Positions 35,051 to 47,399 of a DNA stretch of 64,000 nucleotides are shown in pieces. Source of the DNA: Nymphaea colorata. Lineage: Eukaryota; Streptophyta; Magnoliopsida; Nymphaeales; Nymphaeaceae. The stretch's first letter is position 1, and each line of letters starts with the position of its first letter. The notes beneath the pieces are model-generated. The model was not told the origin of the DNA, did not search any database, and worked only from the letters and a program-made list of their open reading frames with translations. Location of the stretch: the NCBI RefSeq assembly GCF_008831285.2, contig NC_045146.1, positions 4,120,001-4,184,000 of the forward strand. The letters run 5' to 3'. The position numbers and the translations under genes were made by a program.

Positions 35051-36700
35051 TGTCACACCCCAACCTTTTGATCCTCAAACAATTTTTTTTTTCAACATAA
35101 AGCATTGATGTGCGACTACACAACAATTAAAAAAGAAGGGAGCTATGTCATTCGAAACAATGGGGCAAACTTTCATCTATATAACAATTTCAATTTGTAC
35201 AAAATCACATCTATGTGTATGACAATAATGTCCCAAACCATATAATTGATGCCTAACAAAAAGCCAAAACCTCCCCAGTAGGATGTGAGTTCAACCATCT
35301 GATCAACTTGTTGCTCCTGGTGCACCAAAACCTGAAAAATAAAACAATAGAAGACTTAGCCTTCGTAGTAAGACAATAAGCCAAGAAAATCCCTAACCCT
35401 CTTAGGTAGAGCTCAAATATGAGTTAATCACAATTATAAAAACAAATCATCATCATGTTGTGATGGGGCATAGTCACATGACTTGGCAAGAAGACCCCTC
35501 ACAAAGACCACGACATGTAAAGGCCACTCAATGGCCACGATAACACAACTCCAATTCATATGCAAGGCATACATAAACATATAATTCACATGCACATCAT
35601 TGACATACATTTCATTCATATTCTTTTCATTTTCATTAGCTTCAGTGAATTGACAGTTCATGTGGGTGCAAACACAGACACCTGCACACCGCGGACGGCC
35701 TAAAGCCGAGAGACAACCCCCGTGGTGGCCCGAAACAGTATGGATCCATTCTCGCTGCAATGGTAGAGTACTCGTTCATGGAGGTGTGAATTCCAAGGAG
35801 AGATACTCAGCCTTCCTTAGGACACCCAATTTGGGAAGATAGGAGCCCAACGCTTTAAGCACATTACACAACAATACCATGGGGCCTTGCACCGCCTGCG
35901 CTCCAAACAGGTGAGACCAGTGACGAAGGCGGGACAACTCCCAAACACAATGCCACACCCCACTGGCCTCTCATCTCTTATTCTTTCATTCTTATCACTA
36001 TAATTGCACATCTACAAAATGACTGGTTAGTTCATGAGGTTGGTTCATTTCACTAGTGTACACACACCTCCAATTGCCTCCACACGAGGGCTATACATAT
36101 CAATAACATTCTTAGCTAGCCGTCATAACAATACAGGTACAACTACCATTCAATCTCATTCAATTGCATTATTGCTTATGACAATTCATATGCAACAATT
36201 CACAACATTCACATTCATCAAAAGTTAACATCTTATTAAACACATCAATCACATCTTTCAAAACTTAGCCAAATCCCAGAGAGTAGTCTCGATCCGTGAT
36301 TGGTTCGTATCTGTCATAGGCAGTTATAATTCTATAATGCTTTCTAATGCACAATTGGGGTCGAGGAGATACTCGACTCGATACCCCACCTCATTTGTCC
36401 TAATAATTATCAATCTAGCATGCACATGCAATTGCGTAAAATTTTTTAAATAAAACTAAACATATAAGCATTAAACTCTCATGCATACATTCATTCAATC
36501 ACTTTACAATCGTTTAATCATATCACAATTCTAGGGTCCAACGATCCAATGAACACGCATTCACAAGTTGGTTCCAGGCAATGATTTGCCTGGAATGCCA
36601 CCATACCTGTCACGTGTCTACAAAACACTTCAAGTCGTCTCGAGCTTCACGTCTTGTTGCTCAAGGTTTACTGGACGTGACCGGTGTACCTGCAAACACA
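35051..36700 (-). repeat. 5' LTR of a Ty3/gypsy relic (right boundary uncertain)
   Basis: The left edge is TGTCACACCCC on the plus strand, a common LTR terminus in this group, placed correctly against the primer-binding site. The right boundary is a guess: CAAACACA near 36690 could be the other end. No second LTR is seen in the window. Open frames inside are not credible. Confidence 0.5.
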
Positions 36701-37167
36701 ATCAAATGTTAAATTCTCTACTCATGTTGCTATACAATCTATATAAGCATGAAACATAATCATTGAGGCATGTTGCCACCTCAAGAGTGCGTCGACCCAC
36801 AAAACCCTCCAATAGATCTATTTCCAACTCTTTGAGGTTGTGACCAAACATCTAAACTCAAAGCTTCAATCAATCTATCACTAACACATGTCTCATTTGC
36901 TTTCTTTAGTTGAAGCGTCTTCTCAATAATACACCCAACTTACATGCTCTTTACCAACTAATAATGCAATACGCCTATTGACAAAAGCATGTGCCACGTG
37001 CTCATTAAAATGATTTTAAATCTTCTCAACTACATCAAATCTCTACCATGTTTCTAAATAGCTGCGAGAATCACTTATCATGCTAAAAAGGTCATTATAA
37101 GCATGGATCATCGCCTCTCCAAAGCAATCATAGACTTTCCCCAAATGCAAGGTTGCTAACATACATC

Positions 37168-37864
37168 TAGGGCTGCACACGAGCCGAGTCGAGCTCGAGT
37201 TCAGCCAGCTCGAGCTCGGCTCGACTTATATTTAACCAGCTCGAGCTCGACTCGAGCTCGATATGAGTTTCATTACTTTAACTCGAGCTCGACTCGAGAA
37301 ATTGTTTTGAAGCTCGAGCTCGACTCAAGCGGCTCGACTTTTTATTTCTCTTTCACGGTGTTCCTCCAACACCTGCCATAAATGCGGCTCGTTTTACAAC
37401 ACCCGATAATGGCATTGCATTAATGCTGCGGGAGAAGAGAGATCTGCAGAGGGGAGAAGAGAAAAGGTGAGAAAAAAGAAAAAAGGGGGGAAAGAAAAAT
37501 GAGAGAGAAAAAGGTGTGCGTGGGGAGAAGAGAAAATGTAGAGAAAAAAGAAAAGGGAGGGAAGAAAAATGAGAGGGAAAGAAAACGAAATGGAAACAAA
37601 AAAAGAAAAAAGGGAGGAAAGAAAAATGAGAGGGAAAAAAAACGAAATGAAAATAAAAACGAAAAAAACTAAAAAAAATTAAAATCGAGTCGAGTCGAGT
37701 TTAATCGAGTCGAGTTCTTCCAACTCGAACTCGACTCGTTTATTTACTCGAGCTTAACTTTTAGCTCGAAATCGACTCGTTTATAAATGAGTCGAGCTCG
37801 AGCCGAGCTTAGTCGAGCAAGTTCGAGTCGAGCCCGAGTTGGCTCGACTCGTTGTGCAGCCCTA
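37168..37864. mobile_element. Non-autonomous hAT-type element, 697 bp, rich in GAGCTCG
   Basis: Perfect 8-bp target duplication CATACATC at 37160-37167 and 37865-37872. Termini are TAGGGCTGCAC... and ...GTGCAGCCCTA. The outer parts are dense with GAGCTCG/CGAGTCGAG motifs that fold back on each other; the middle is purine-rich. No coding sequence. The 8-bp duplication and TAGGG tips fit the hAT superfamily. Confidence 0.88.
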
Positions 37865-38159
37865 CATACATCATAAATCATCAATTTTTAATTCTAGCAT
37901 GCTCAAACAATAATTATACGTGCTCCAACAGAAAATATACAACAATCTAGGCTCGATTAGGCCTTGTTTACCCCAATTATAAAGTCTTAGCTGCTGAAGT
38001 CCTCCCGGCAGCCACCTCACGAGCTCGAGTGATCCCCAAACTGCTGAAATTAATTGTTGTTGTCACCCGCCAAGCCTTCAACTCGCTGGTATGAGGGGAA
38101 AGATGCGTCCCTAAGCTGCAATCCAAACCAATAGCCCCCAAAATTGTTAAAAAGAATTC

Positions 38160-38500
38160 AAGAGGAGGGTCTGCGATTAAAATAGGGCCTCTGACAGAGA
38201 GGGAGCTGAAGAGAGAATGTAGAGGAAGATGTGAGCACAGAGACATGAGAGTGGGCAGGGAGAAAGAACTGACAGAGAGGGGAGACAAGCAAAAAGGGGG
38301 AGGGGTTTGAGACAGATGGGGAGAGAAAGACAGAGAGGGAAGAGATGGGCAGAGAGAGTAAGAGAGACCGCAGAGAGAGAGATGCAAGTGAGGAGTGCGA
38401 GAGAAAGAGGGGAGTTCGACAAAGAAGAATCGGGATTGAGGGAGAGGCGTCAGAAGAGGAAAACAACGAGAGAGGGAGGAGAAGAAAGAAGAGAGGGAAA
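38160..38500. repeat. GA-rich low-complexity tract
   Basis: Purine-rich plus strand with many GAGAGA runs. It creates long open frames on both strands made of Ser/Leu/Pro or Arg/Glu repeats, which I do not consider genes. Confidence 0.7.
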
Positions 38501-39289
38501 CCGGCGGGCTTACCTAAGCGCCACCACCACCGTCACCCTTCACCTTTGCCGCTACTGCTATCTCTTCCGCCTCCTTTTTTTCTATGCTGTGGTCATAGCA
38601 GAGGAAGAGATGAAGAGGGAGACACTAAGGAAAGTGAGGGAGAAGAGCCCTCGCGTCGGGCTCCCACGTGGGTAAGTTGTGGGTCCGGGTCTGGACCCGC
38701 TCCAACCCGGCCTGCAATGAAAACGAGCGTTACAAAAATGTGTAACACTCCTTTAAAGTAGAGAATGTCAAACTGCTTATTTTTGGTAAGTAACATTTTA
38801 TTTTATATTGTTGACATGTTTTAGAAGGCATTGCTAAAAAAGGAAATAAATTGCATTTTTTAAATGTTATTGTTGTCTTGGAACCTATTGTTGATATGAG
38901 ATAAATTATAAATATATAATTTTTGTTAAGGTATTATAAATTTTTATTTAGGTATTCTGATTATATTGTGTATGTGTGTGTGCGTGTCTATATATAAATG
39001 GGTCCTTGGACCATTCACCGTCCCAGAAAAAAAATCTTGGCTCCACCCCTATCTTAGGAAAAGCTCAAAAAAGAGATGCCAAATCAAGGTGTATATCAAT
39101 GAATTTACCATCTAATTAATGTTCTTAAGCCTCTCAAGCCCCATTTCATGGCCCTTGCTTATATGGAATTATCATCAGCACATTGTATTATCTTGCTGTC
39201 ATATGTCATAAAGTCTGACATAGCCAATGCAGTGGACAAAGCATGTGGGTATATGCATTTGTCAATGGAAAAACATTGAGGGATGATCA

Positions 39290-39812
39290 AACGCGTTTAT
39301 GGTTTGAGCTTTGTGAAAGGTCCTAATCATACTTTATTTGAAGGCTTTTGCATATGCATTGGACATTGAAGACCAAAATTTGACAAAAGGCTTTGACACC
39401 TTTGTAGGAAATAATATCATACATTGGGCTTCAAAGAAACAGAAAGTTGTAGCTCGGTCCAACATTGAAGTTGAATATAAGGCTTGAGTCGATGCTATTG
39501 TGAGCTATTATGGCTACGAGTACTATTCAAAAAACTTTGTTACTCTCCTACTCAATCACCTATCTATGGTGTGGTAAGATTTGTGCTCTTTAACAAACCT
39601 CAAATCTAGTTTTCCATGCAAGAATAAAACATGTGGAGATAGATTTTCCCTTCATTCGTAATCATGTGAAGAGAGACAATATCTTCATTGAGTTTATTTG
39701 TTCAACTATAAACAACTTGTAAACGAACTTACCGAACTGCTAGCCACACAATAGTTTGAACAATTTAAATCCAAATTGTGCAACAATCAACATACGCCCA
39801 AATTGAGGGGGA
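39290..39812 (+). pseudogene. Ty1/copia RNase H relic with polypurine tract
   Basis: Conceptual reading gives a decayed copia RNase H: GNNIIHWASKKQKVVARSN followed by IEVEYKA, then ARIKHVEIDFPFIRNHVK-type residues in shifting frames (known motif order: SKKQ..VARS..EAEY, then the KHIEIDFHF box). It is followed by a purine tract AAATTGAGGGGGA (39799-39811) where the 3' LTR normally begins. Several stops make it non-functional. The 3' LTR probably starts near 39813 but its end is unclear. Confidence 0.75.
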
Positions 39813-40385
39813 CTAATAAGAATATATGTTGCATGGATTTGTGATAAGGAGAAGAACCATTAATAAAGGAGAGGACTAAATCTCTATTTTTCTATTGCTT
39901 CTTCTATCATGTATTTGATCATAACCAACTTATATTGTTTTTATATGAGGCCATCATTTGCCTCCTCTTGTAATACTTTATCCTATGTATTATTGTGTTT
40001 TACTACAAACCCAATGCTTTGGAGCTCTTGATGGACAAGATAGTTTGACAAGTTTAGCTGAAGCAACATTTCATTTTTATCAATTAGGTAACCACATTCT
40101 AAATTCATGTAATGATCATACTTTAAAAATCACATTCAAAATTGAGTCATAATTTAAATGTGGTTAAATTAGGCTCTACTAAGTTGTTGAACTTATGATT
40201 TATAGATAAAACCAGATATCCTTGAGTTGTGATGAGTTGTATTTCTTTGGTTGTAAATAGGTCCGCATATTTTGGCTCATTGTTGATACTTGGATAGAAT
40301 TCAATCTCACAAATCATCAACACAAGAAATCATATTTTCATTGACATGAAAAAAAAGTGCGAGCGCATCTCAATAAAACATCAAT

Positions 40386-40459
40386 AAAAGTTCTACTGGC
40401 ATTACGAATAGAACATCAGTCTAAAAGTTCTACTGGCATTACAAATCGAACATCAGTCC
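40386..40459. repeat. Two 37-bp direct repeats
   Basis: TTCTACTGGCATTACRAAT... recurs with period 37 and few mismatches. Similar short words (CATCAGT, TCAGTGTAAA) recur to about 40620, so this may be the sub-terminal repeat zone of an undefined DNA transposon. Confidence 0.6.
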
Positions 40460-40619
40460 AAAATATGTCAGTGAAACTATTGCTGATGTGTAATGCAAAT
40501 GCTAGTGTAAACTAATCTTTATTGATGTCTTTATATTCATTAGTGTGGAGATTTTTTTTACTAACATTCCTCATATATTACTAATGTTTCCTGAATCGTC
40601 AGTGTAAATATTTGTTGAC

Positions 40620-42300
40620 ATTTTGACAAACGTAAATGCAAATGTATCTTTGTTAACACACCTTCCCCTCACGGTAGTGGAAGAATATTTTTATTTTTGA
40701 CATTTCAGACATTTCCCGAACATCACGGAAATGCATCCTTACTAACATGCAAAGTTCAAAAATAGAGAAAACACACTTTTTTTGGTATTCTCCTCACCGT
40801 GTTAATGTCAACTACCTTTTTAGCATTTATTGATTTTTCGCTTTTGCATGAGTGAACAGTACCCAAAAAACAATAGAAATAGAATTCAGAGAATTGTATG
40901 TTCAACTCCTTTTCAATATTTCCATTTAATTTTTCCTATATTCTGAATTCAAAGATCTGCTCAAGAGAAAAAGAGAATCGGAGTTGAATGAATGAATGAC
41001 AATTTCATATTTTCATATATTCGCACACAATTTTATTTGGATACAAATGTACGGGTATGGTAGAAATTTCTAGATTCAACTTATAAAGAAGCAACACAAT
41101 CACTTCCAAGATTTTAGTGTTTTTATTGTTGTTGGAGTCTCCGATTTATCTCTTTTGATCCCGAAACCACTGATTGCTGATTCTACAGTGAGTTGTTAAA
41201 CTTTTGTCACAAAATATCAAGTGACTTGTGAATTTTTTGTCATCAGAATGAATTCCAGCCGTTTGTTTCCCTTGCATTTGGCTGACTTTTGAAGTTTCCT
41301 TTTCTTGCTGTCATAGGCATCTGCACTGTTACTCTTCAATACGTCAGTGACACTTATTTATCTCCGTGTCAGTAAAAGGCCCTTTTATTTTCTGAAGCAC
41401 ATTCTTCGATGGTGTTTAATTTTTGAATATAAAAGGAAAAAATCAATCCCATCTCTAAAAATTAATGGCGTTTGACAAAATTCGAAGGACATAACTGAAC
41501 TTTATGAAGCCAATAATGACTAACCGAAAGGTTTCATGACCGATTGGAACACAACAAATTGAATGAATAGTTAGTCAATCAATATAAAAAACATAAACAG
41601 TTGAAAATAAATTAAGTAATGTAAAAAAAAAGTAAGACGATACACCTAATACTTCATCTTTTCCTGTTGCATTTCACACCATCAGATTGATTTTAACCGG
41701 TTTTATGGATATGGCAAGTCGTATCGATCGGTGAGAATTGATACGTCAGACCATAATGAAAACACAATTTCTCTGTTTATTCTTTTAAACTAATGCCATA
41801 TCGAAATCTTTCCCCAGAAGATTGGTTTCTAAGATCACTTGCAGACTTAGGTTTTTTACTAGTTACTCCTCCAAACGACATATCTTTTTTAAAACGAGGT
41901 CCTCAGTAAGGGGACATAAAGACTCTTTACCCTCCTCGGATAAACATTTAGAAACTATTTGTTAAGCTTTATCGGCTGATATGAGCTGATCATTTGGCTG
42001 ATTCAGCCTGGGCATTGGGTGGGCTCGGTTAAGGTTAAAATAAAAATTATATATTGTGATATAAAATAATATATAAATATATTTAATAGTAATAAAATAT
42101 CATAAATTATATAAAAATAATATTAAAAAAATCATATCAAACCGAACCAAGTTTAGTGAGTCCACTAAACCAGCCCGCAAAACCCAAACTCGAATTGGGC
42201 CGAATACCAAGTACCTATCCAGCACTCGGCTGATGCTGGAGCTTAGCGGGGCTGCAAGTGCACCCACATTTATTAATGACAACTCGCTTTGACGATTGAA
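40620..42300. other. AT-rich intergenic DNA
   Basis: No gene seen. Weak inverted sequence at about 41998-42230 (CCTGGGCATTGGGTGGG against a GGTACTTGGTATTCGG-like end) could be an old DNA element, without target duplication. Confidence 0.45.
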
Positions 42301-42301
42301 C

Positions 42302-42328
<27 letters not shown>
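42302..42328. repeat. (TA)n microsatellite
   Basis: Uninterrupted TA dinucleotides. Confidence 0.9.
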
Positions 42329-42332
<4 letters not shown>

Positions 42333-43027
42333 GAATGGACCAAATAAGACATGCATCTGGGGGAAAAGATGGAGGTTTCCAGTTGATCGGCAGCTGGCTT
42401 TTTCATGGAGACAGCTAAGAAATTAGGGCTTGATGCAATCGGTGGGGGGCTTACCTTTTTGGCCACTTGACAAAGCATCAATGTCATCTTCCCTCATTTC
42501 CATGGCAGAGATGACCAAAAATGCAAAAAAAGGGCTCCGCCAACTGCGCGTTATCTCACCATCACCATCATATGAACTCATATAGTTAAAAAATGGCCTG
42601 ATCATCATTATTTATAGGTCTGAGATGTGCCACCAACTGCATGGTTTGTGAACTATTCATGGAGCGATGGAGTCAAAAATTTTCCATAAAAAATTCTAGC
42701 TAAGGGGCACTAGTTATAAAATTTTAAATTGTTAAGGAACACCAATGTGTAAATATACATATGAGAAAAATTTTCTTAAAAAATGTCAATATAAAATGAC
42801 AATTTTTTCGTGAGTCCATATAGGCAATTGCTCACACCTACCCCCAACCTCTCTTCATGAATGTAGAGTTGCCTTTTCAGACCAAGCTTATTTGTTTCAT
42901 ATGAGCTGCAGCTTTTTAGTTCATGTATGATGGTGGGTTGAGAGATAGGGCACACTTTTTACTTCATTGGATTACGATTGCATGGACAGAATGTGTTAAA
43001 GCATGGAAAAGGGGTGCGATTTGGTTC

Positions 43028-43183
43028 GGGTCTGTTTGGCAACAACAATAATATGTTACCGTTTCATATATCTATCCTAAAATTGAAGCAGATCGTTGAA
43101 GCATTTCTTAAAGTCTTATATGATTTTTTTCACAAGGTAGATACGTGAAATAGAAACATATTGTTACTATTATCAAACGGCTC
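43028..43183. mobile_element. Fold-back MITE, related to 45446-45608
   Basis: Terminal inverted repeats of about 35 bp with roughly 70-75% identity (left GTCTGTTTGGCAACAACAAT; right tip ends ATCAAACGGCTC). The core word TTTGGCAACA...ATATGTTA is shared with the better preserved element at 45446. The target duplication is not clear. Confidence 0.55.
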
Positions 43184-43573
43184 TTTGGGTCTTATACTTT
43201 ATCAATCTAGGACTAGTCGGTTCCGATTTTGATATGAATTATGAAAGTTGCATCCGGCTGCTGCAAGTTTAATTAAATATAATAATTTTGGATCTGATTT
43301 AGAGTCAGAATCTAGCTCAGCTACAAAAAATATATACCTAATTGACAGGTAATTGTTGATAAGGTCACGTTTTCTTTACCAACCCAATTAATTGAATTCA
43401 GATTGGTAGGTGGTATGATATAGTCCAAATCGCTTTTACTTCTTTCCTTCCTGTTTCTCTTGGCGGCTGGGCAAAAGCTAAGGAATAAGTGTTTTCCGGA
43501 TTTCTCCTTTAAATTTATAATGCATGGGAATGCCTTTCTCTTTCGGCATGCCAGAGAAAGTACTGATCTTTTC

Positions 43574-43756
43574 CAGTGGTGGAGCCCACATATAAGCTGG
43601 TGTGTGTGGGCAGTTGCCCACACCAACTTCTTAATTTTCTTTCATTTTTACATTAACATCTTTTAATATTTACTTTGTTATACATGTAAGTGTCCCTTTA
43701 AAAATGAAAAAACCTGTGAATTGTCTATCCAAAAACATATTGGAGCTCTTCCACTG
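43574..43756. mobile_element. Small hAT-type element, 183 bp
   Basis: Tips CAGTGGTGGAGC and GCTCTTCCACTG. The flanking 8-bp duplication has one mismatch (ATCTTTTC at 43566-43573, ATCTTTCC at 43757-43764). It contains the near-perfect palindrome GTGTGGGCAGTTGCCCACAC. Related degraded pieces occur near 42660-42850 and 48360-48415. Confidence 0.7.
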
Positions 43757-45071
43757 ATCTTTCCTTTTGAAGGAGGATCTCTTTCATATGTCCACTGACT
43801 AAAGAAAAAAAGTTTTTTCCAAGGAAAATCCCTTTGATCTAGGACCTAGTCCTCTCGTGAAGAAGGACCTCTGGTAAAGAGTGAAAACGGCAGTTACCAC
43901 ATAATGCTTCTTCTTCAAAACAGTTAATGAAATATAATATAATTTAAAAACCTAATTTAGAAATTACTTTATAATTTAATAATAAATTTAACATATTTTT
44001 CATAACCGTTGCACCCCTTGAAATGAAGAGGTGCTTTAACCATTGAAATGAAAGGGTGCTTCCCGAGAGTCTGTCTTGCTTCATTCTCTCACTTTCCATC
44101 TATCCTACCTTCACCTCTTTTGTATGCCTTTTAAGAAACGATAAGAAACGAGTTTCATCGGAAAAGTCCCCATATTTGTTATTTTTCATATTAATTGAGG
44201 TGAGCGAGAGGCTAGTACCACCGTCCGAGTAAAAGCCGAAGCTTCACCCCTTCCCTTATTTCCTCCAAGCTGGCCCACCCACGGCTGCTTTTCGGTGCAT
44301 TGGGGAGACGCTTCCATTATTCTTCAAAAGAGAATTAAAAACAAAAAAAAGACTGACTATCTACTAGCCTCTACCCAATCCATGCACCAACTCTTTGAGA
44401 ATGTGGTTAGTATATTCTTTACTTAAAGATTTCTTGTAGCTATTAAATTATTATACTTATTCAACTTGAAGTTATTAAATGTAACCGCCGGCGACTGCAG
44501 ACAATTGAGCTCTTATTAGACCTGGCAAGGCCACGTTAGAACCATGGTAGAGTCAAGAAACAGCGACTAAATCTCGCAAAAGTGTAACAAGGAAGTTAAA
44601 ATAATGATCAAAAGAGTACATTCCGTGATTGGGTGAAAACCTATCCTAAATTTTCAACTGAAGTACAGAGAAGGCCATTGCGGATGAGAGAGAGAGAGAG
44701 AGAGAGAATATTTCAAATTGAGTTCATTAAAATCATTTTAACTGACCTTTCTTTAAGAGTACCCTTGTATTTATATATGGATCGCAAGTACTGTTTTGGA
44801 CATACCAAAAATTGAATCATATTTGGTATTGGAGTTAAATTTAAATGCATTGATATCCTAATTAAGTCTATTCATGTGTCCCAACAACATCATGTACAAC
44901 CATATATCACATAATCCCCTTAGTTATATTTTCCCTTAGGCAAGAGTATGCATTTGTATGGTACGACTCATAAACATTTAATTAATTACGAATGGAGAAG
45001 CTTTAAACTTTGTCTGGATAAGAGCTCACGGAAGGTGTAGGTCGGACTTGTCTTTTATTTCGAACACTTTT

Positions 45072-45230
45072 AGGGGCCGTTTGTTTACCCTGGATCAGAC
45101 TTGTTCTCCTCTCATTCGAACACTTTAGGGGTTGTTTGTTTAATTCAGATCTGTCTTGTTGTTCTCTCATTCTAACACTTTAAGGGTTGTTTGTCTACCT
45201 CTAGTCTTAGATCCGAGGTGATTAATTGAG
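45072..45230. repeat. Three tandem units of 55 bp
   Basis: Units start at 45072, 45127 and 45182 with AGGGG(C/T)YGTTTGTTT-like heads and a GACTTGTTCTCCTCTCATTC-like body. The third is partial. Each head resembles a transposon tip. Confidence 0.75.
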
Positions 45231-45445
45231 ATCACTTATCATGAACAAGATTTAAAATCTGAGGATTTGAGATCAAACCCCCTCCCATCCGAGGCTTTGG
45301 TCTTACATTGAGGATTTCAAATTGTCCTTTTTTATATGGTAGTGAAATCCAGTATCTGTTTACTAAATAGGTTCCACATAAGAGAGATTTCAGGTTAACC
45401 TCAAACATGAAATTCGAAGGTATCAAACACATCTACAAGACCTAA

Positions 45446-45608
45446 GGCGCTGTTTGGCAACAGTAACATAATATTAGTAACTCATGAACCTACTCCAAAA
45501 AATTGGACATATTCATAAAACATTGTTACAAGTGTTCCATGAATTTGCTTTATCTTTGTGTGTGACAAATTTGTTTCTAACACTATGTTACTATTGGCAA
45601 ACAACTCC
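45446..45608. mobile_element. Tourist-like MITE, 163 bp
   Basis: The terminal inverted repeats are 32 bp with 26 matches (left begins GGCGCTGTTTGGCAACAGTA; right ends TTGGCAAACAACTCC). TAA duplications flank it at 45443-45445 and 45609-45611. No coding sequence. Fits non-autonomous PIF/Harbinger. Confidence 0.82.
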
Positions 45609-46466
45609 TAAAGAAATTCGATAAGCTCACCTGGGTTTGTTTGATGGCTTGTTGTACTTCAATATTACTTTTTATAGAAGAAAAACTGTCTAAGCCAAAA
45701 TACACATAAATAGGGTTTTAAAAGTCTATTTCAAGTCAAAAACTAAACTTATTTTCGTTAAGAGTCGAACTTGGCGTGTATATTATATATTTTCCATGGT
45801 GAGCATCACCAGTAGTTCCTCTTAAGCAGCTCATGCTGTATACCCTTTTGCTCATAATCTCCTAGTCAATGATGGACAAACACATAAATACATTAAAATG
45901 AGCATACTTCAACACAACTATTAAAGATATAACTAGTTGCTTAAATACCTTAATTAATTAATAGTCAGAAATTCATACAAGTGAATTAATACCTCCTTAT
46001 CATATTATTAAGGCTATATAAGGTTGGATTAAATCAATTATAATTCCAACATTCTCCCATTTGGCCTAACGATATGTTAATGCAAATAGTTCTTTGTGTC
46101 TTTTTTGCGTTTATACAAGTTGACGCTAATATTAAATATACTCATTCCTTTCGTTTTAAATTAAAAAATGTTTTTAATACGTATATCAGCTAACTCAAGC
46201 TTAACACATCTGAGGGTAAGTAGGGGAGACCCACCATCCAGCAAAGAATCGAAACTCTAACCCACCTCCTTTCTGCTTTCGAAGCCTCTAAGTACCTCCT
46301 TCATTGTGCTTTAACTTGTGCATCGGTGAACCCTCCTTTTACTGTATAAGAGGTTGATGCTCCAGACATTCAAAATAGAGACCGGCCGCCTAGCAATCCT
46401 ACCCCAACTATTGCACCACTCATTTGAGAGACAGATTAACACATTTGAGATCAAGCATAATAAGGA

Positions 46467-46568
46467 GGAAGGAAAATGATTCTCATTATTCGGAAGGCCT
46501 TCAATTGTGCATGGAAGAAGGAAGGAAAATGATTCTCATTAGTCAGAAGGCCTTCAATTGTGCATGGA
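46467..46568. repeat. Tandem duplication, period 53
   Basis: Two copies of GGAAGGAAAATGATTCTCAT... ending CAATTGTGCATGGA, two or three mismatches. A second diverged duplication follows (46600-46680 against 46690-46765, both with ATCATAAATTTTAGG). Confidence 0.8.
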
Positions 46569-47019
46569 TCGCTATGCACCTTACTTGAATGACAGTAACT
46601 GTTTCCTGTTCATGAAACTAAAATCAAGTCTTTTTATAAAGATCATAAATTTTAGGTTGACGAAAAGTGGTCAAGTAGCTTTCCCCATGGTATTAACAGT
46701 TTCCTCTTCATGAAATTAAAAGCAAGTCATTTTAAAAAATCATAAATTTTAGGTCGACCACAAGTTAGTAGTTTTATCCACAACTACGGATATTCAAGCT
46801 ATCCTCCTGAAGTTGAGGCAACTGAACTTTTCTTGGTCAAGGCTTTTAAAATTCCTAATATTTAAGAGGACTTTATGTTATACATCTTGAAATTAATGCA
46901 ACTGTCACAAGTTAATCTAGTGCAACTATAGCACCTTAAAGATTTTAGTCTCCATTGAAAATTGTGAGGGATCTTGAGAGACTTAGTCTCTCATAAATAA
47001 GGTTGTTAAATTGTTATTG

Positions 47020-47345
47020 TCTTAGTTTCTAGTTTTTTGGGGTTGAGACCAAAACTCATAGGTGGTAGGTTGGGTTGTTACAATAGTATTAGAGCACAGT
47101 TCAACACTCAGACATAAAGTCTCATACGCCTGAACGTGTGGCTTAAGAGTGGTAGATATTAGAGATTGTGAAAGGACTGCAGAACTTATACGTGGGGTTA
47201 TTAAGATGGTTAGTTGTTCTAGTTACTAGTTCTTGTTTTTTTGGGCTAAAACCAAAACTGATAGGGGGCGAGTTAGAATCCGTCAAACTAGGGGCCCAAG
47301 CTCAAAAGTGGGCCGAGTCGTTAGGGGTTTGCCTATATAAGATGT
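47020..47345 (+). other. Degenerate LTR end with primer-binding-site-like sequence
   Basis: GTTGTTACA is followed by ATAGTATTAGAGC, which differs by two substitutions from ATGGTATCAGAGC (the iMet primer-binding site after an LTR). A related sequence (AACCAAAACTGATAGG) repeats about 200 bp downstream. Suggests an old LTR element, boundaries unresolved. Confidence 0.35.
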
Positions 47346-47399
47346 TTCTTTTTATTTTAAATTTGTAAGATATTTGAAATTTCCATTTAGAAAATTGAC

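Noticed and set aside
37977-38796. Several overlapping open frames on both strands
   Set aside because: They are composed of Ser/Leu/Pro or Arg/Glu runs produced by a GA-rich tract; no family resemblance.
41998-42235. Possible DNA element with CCTGGGCATTGGG-like ends
   Set aside because: End similarity is weak and the flanks show no target duplication.
46190-46440. SINE-like sequence (minus strand GTTTCGATTC resembles a pol III B box)
   Set aside because: No A box at the right distance, no poly-A end and no target duplication.
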